Below are positions 5,931-6,124 of a stretch of DNA of 6,124 nt, piece by piece. The notes under the pieces were generated by a model. That model was not told where the DNA came from. It saw nothing but the letters and a program-made list of their open reading frames with translations, and did no database searches. Origin of the DNA: Nitrososphaeria archaeon. Lineage in GTDB: Archaea; Thermoproteota; Nitrososphaeria; Conexivisphaerales; UBA164. The DNA is taken from assembly GCA_029775955.1 (NCBI GenBank), contig JARVJW010000154.1, positions 1 through 6,124 of the forward strand, in the 5' to 3' direction. Both the position numbers and the translations under genes were made by a program. Every line of letters starts with the position of its first letter. The stretch's first letter is position 1.

Positions 5931-6022
5931 CTGAGCGGGAAGTCCCCTTGGATGAAAGCTGGTAAAGGCTTTATCCAGTGAACTACCCCTCGCTATAGCA
6001 AGGGGCTTCCAGCATAGGCTGG
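5931..6022 (-). ncRNA. Candidate omega/reRNA (guide RNA scaffold) and right end of an IS200/IS605 TnpB element
   Basis: Read on the - strand, overlapping and following the 3' end of tnpB, are four stem-loops. First, CCAGC-CTAT-GCTGG (6022-6009). Second, CCCCTTGCTATAGCGAGGGG (6005-5986), which contains a U-G pair in this orientation but a C x A mismatch on the opposite strand, favouring a - strand RNA. Third, GGATAAAGC paired with GCTTTCATCC with one bulged C (5976-5950). Fourth, GGGGACTTCCC followed by GCTCA, ending near 5932. In this family the RNA processed from the tnpB 3' end and right end guides TnpB, with the guide copied from the DNA just beyond the element. The guide would thus be about 16-20 nt reading leftwards from about 5931. 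Boundaries are inferred; expression is not shown. Confidence 0.55.
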
Positions 6023-6123
6023 TTATGGGCTGGTTCACAGGCAGCCCCGGCTAAGGGCATGTAGCCCAAAGCCCTCTCAAATTTTTTAGCCATGTTGATG
6101 GCTCCGTTTAGGTCGGCGTTATA
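5983..6123 (-). CDS. tnpB: TnpB, RNA-guided endonuclease of an IS200/IS605 element, C-terminal 46 residues (partial)
   Basis: The gene continues beyond the right edge; only the last 46 codons and the TAG stop (5985-5983) are present. The fragment starts YNADLNGAINMAKKFERAL. The motif N-A-D-x-N-[AG]-A-x-N is the third RuvC motif, with its catalytic Asp, found near the C-terminus of TnpB and the related Cas12 nucleases. The tail GYMPLAGAACEPAHN...EAPCYSEG ends in the EAPCxSxG signature common in archaeal TnpB, which arises because the right-end hairpin is part of the coding sequence. No damage is visible in this part, so the gene may be intact, but most of the protein is out of view. It is a different subfamily from the pseudogene at 2267-3345 and probably related to the remnant at 584-1096, whose flank shares its end sequence. 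A tnpA partner cannot be assessed. Confidence 0.88.
   Translation of the reverse strand, partial: YNADLNGAINMAKKFERALGYMPLAGAACEPAHNQPMLEAPCYSEG
6017..6035. repeat. Short direct repeat inside the tnpB 3' end
   Basis: GGCTGGTT occurs at 6017-6024 and again at 6028-6035, separated by ATG. It lies in the coding region of the partial tnpB and at the outer edge of the candidate guide RNA. It gives the RNA two alternative arms to pair with the CCAGC at 6009-6013 (+ strand). Confidence 0.4.
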
Positions 6124-6124
6124 T

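Noticed and set aside
1..6124. A CRISPR array or phage defence operon
   Set aside because: No regularly spaced repeats and no defence gene other than TnpB-type transposon nucleases are present.

Overview
The window most likely comes from an archaeon of the Thermoplasmata (Thermoplasma/Ferroplasma/Cuniculiplasma-like). The main reason is the citrate synthase, which reads as a close relative of the Thermoplasma acidophilum enzyme over its whole length. Supporting signs are archaeal TATA boxes about 25 nt upstream of starts (apparently leaderless mRNAs) and GGTGA(T) Shine-Dalgarno motifs in front of other starts. The assignment rests on recognition by eye, not a database search.

Layout. The left half (1-3350) is a graveyard of insertion sequences. 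In order it holds: the C-terminal end of an IS5-like DDE transposase (2-136, +); the N-terminal part of a TnpB gene with one internal stop (584-1096, -); the C-terminal catalytic part of a second kind of DDE transposase, frameshifted several times (1727-2086, +); and a near full-length but heavily frameshifted TnpB gene (2267-3345, +) that still has its TATA box and Shine-Dalgarno. Between them are long AT-rich stretches with no gene, some with stem-loops that may be element ends.

The right half is a conventional core. On the - strand it has an intact citrate synthase (gltA, 3527-4669) and an intact MurG-like GT-B glycosyltransferase (4870-5868). Each has its own putative TATA box, and the 200-nt gap between them carries two inverted repeats. 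They look independently transcribed, with no sign of a shared pathway.

At the right edge (5983-6123, -) is the C-terminal end of a third TnpB, which runs out of the window. It is followed by a structured IS200/IS605-type right end (about 5931-6022) that is a good candidate for its omega/reRNA guide RNA. Two blocks of this right end (11 and 10 bases) recur in inverted orientation beside the TnpB remnant at 1096, linking the two as one element family.

No CRISPR array, tRNA or rRNA was seen. I found no convincing new multi-gene system. The most interesting material is the guide-RNA-like right end, its second copy at 1136-1172, and the decayed RNA-guided-nuclease genes beside a housekeeping gene.
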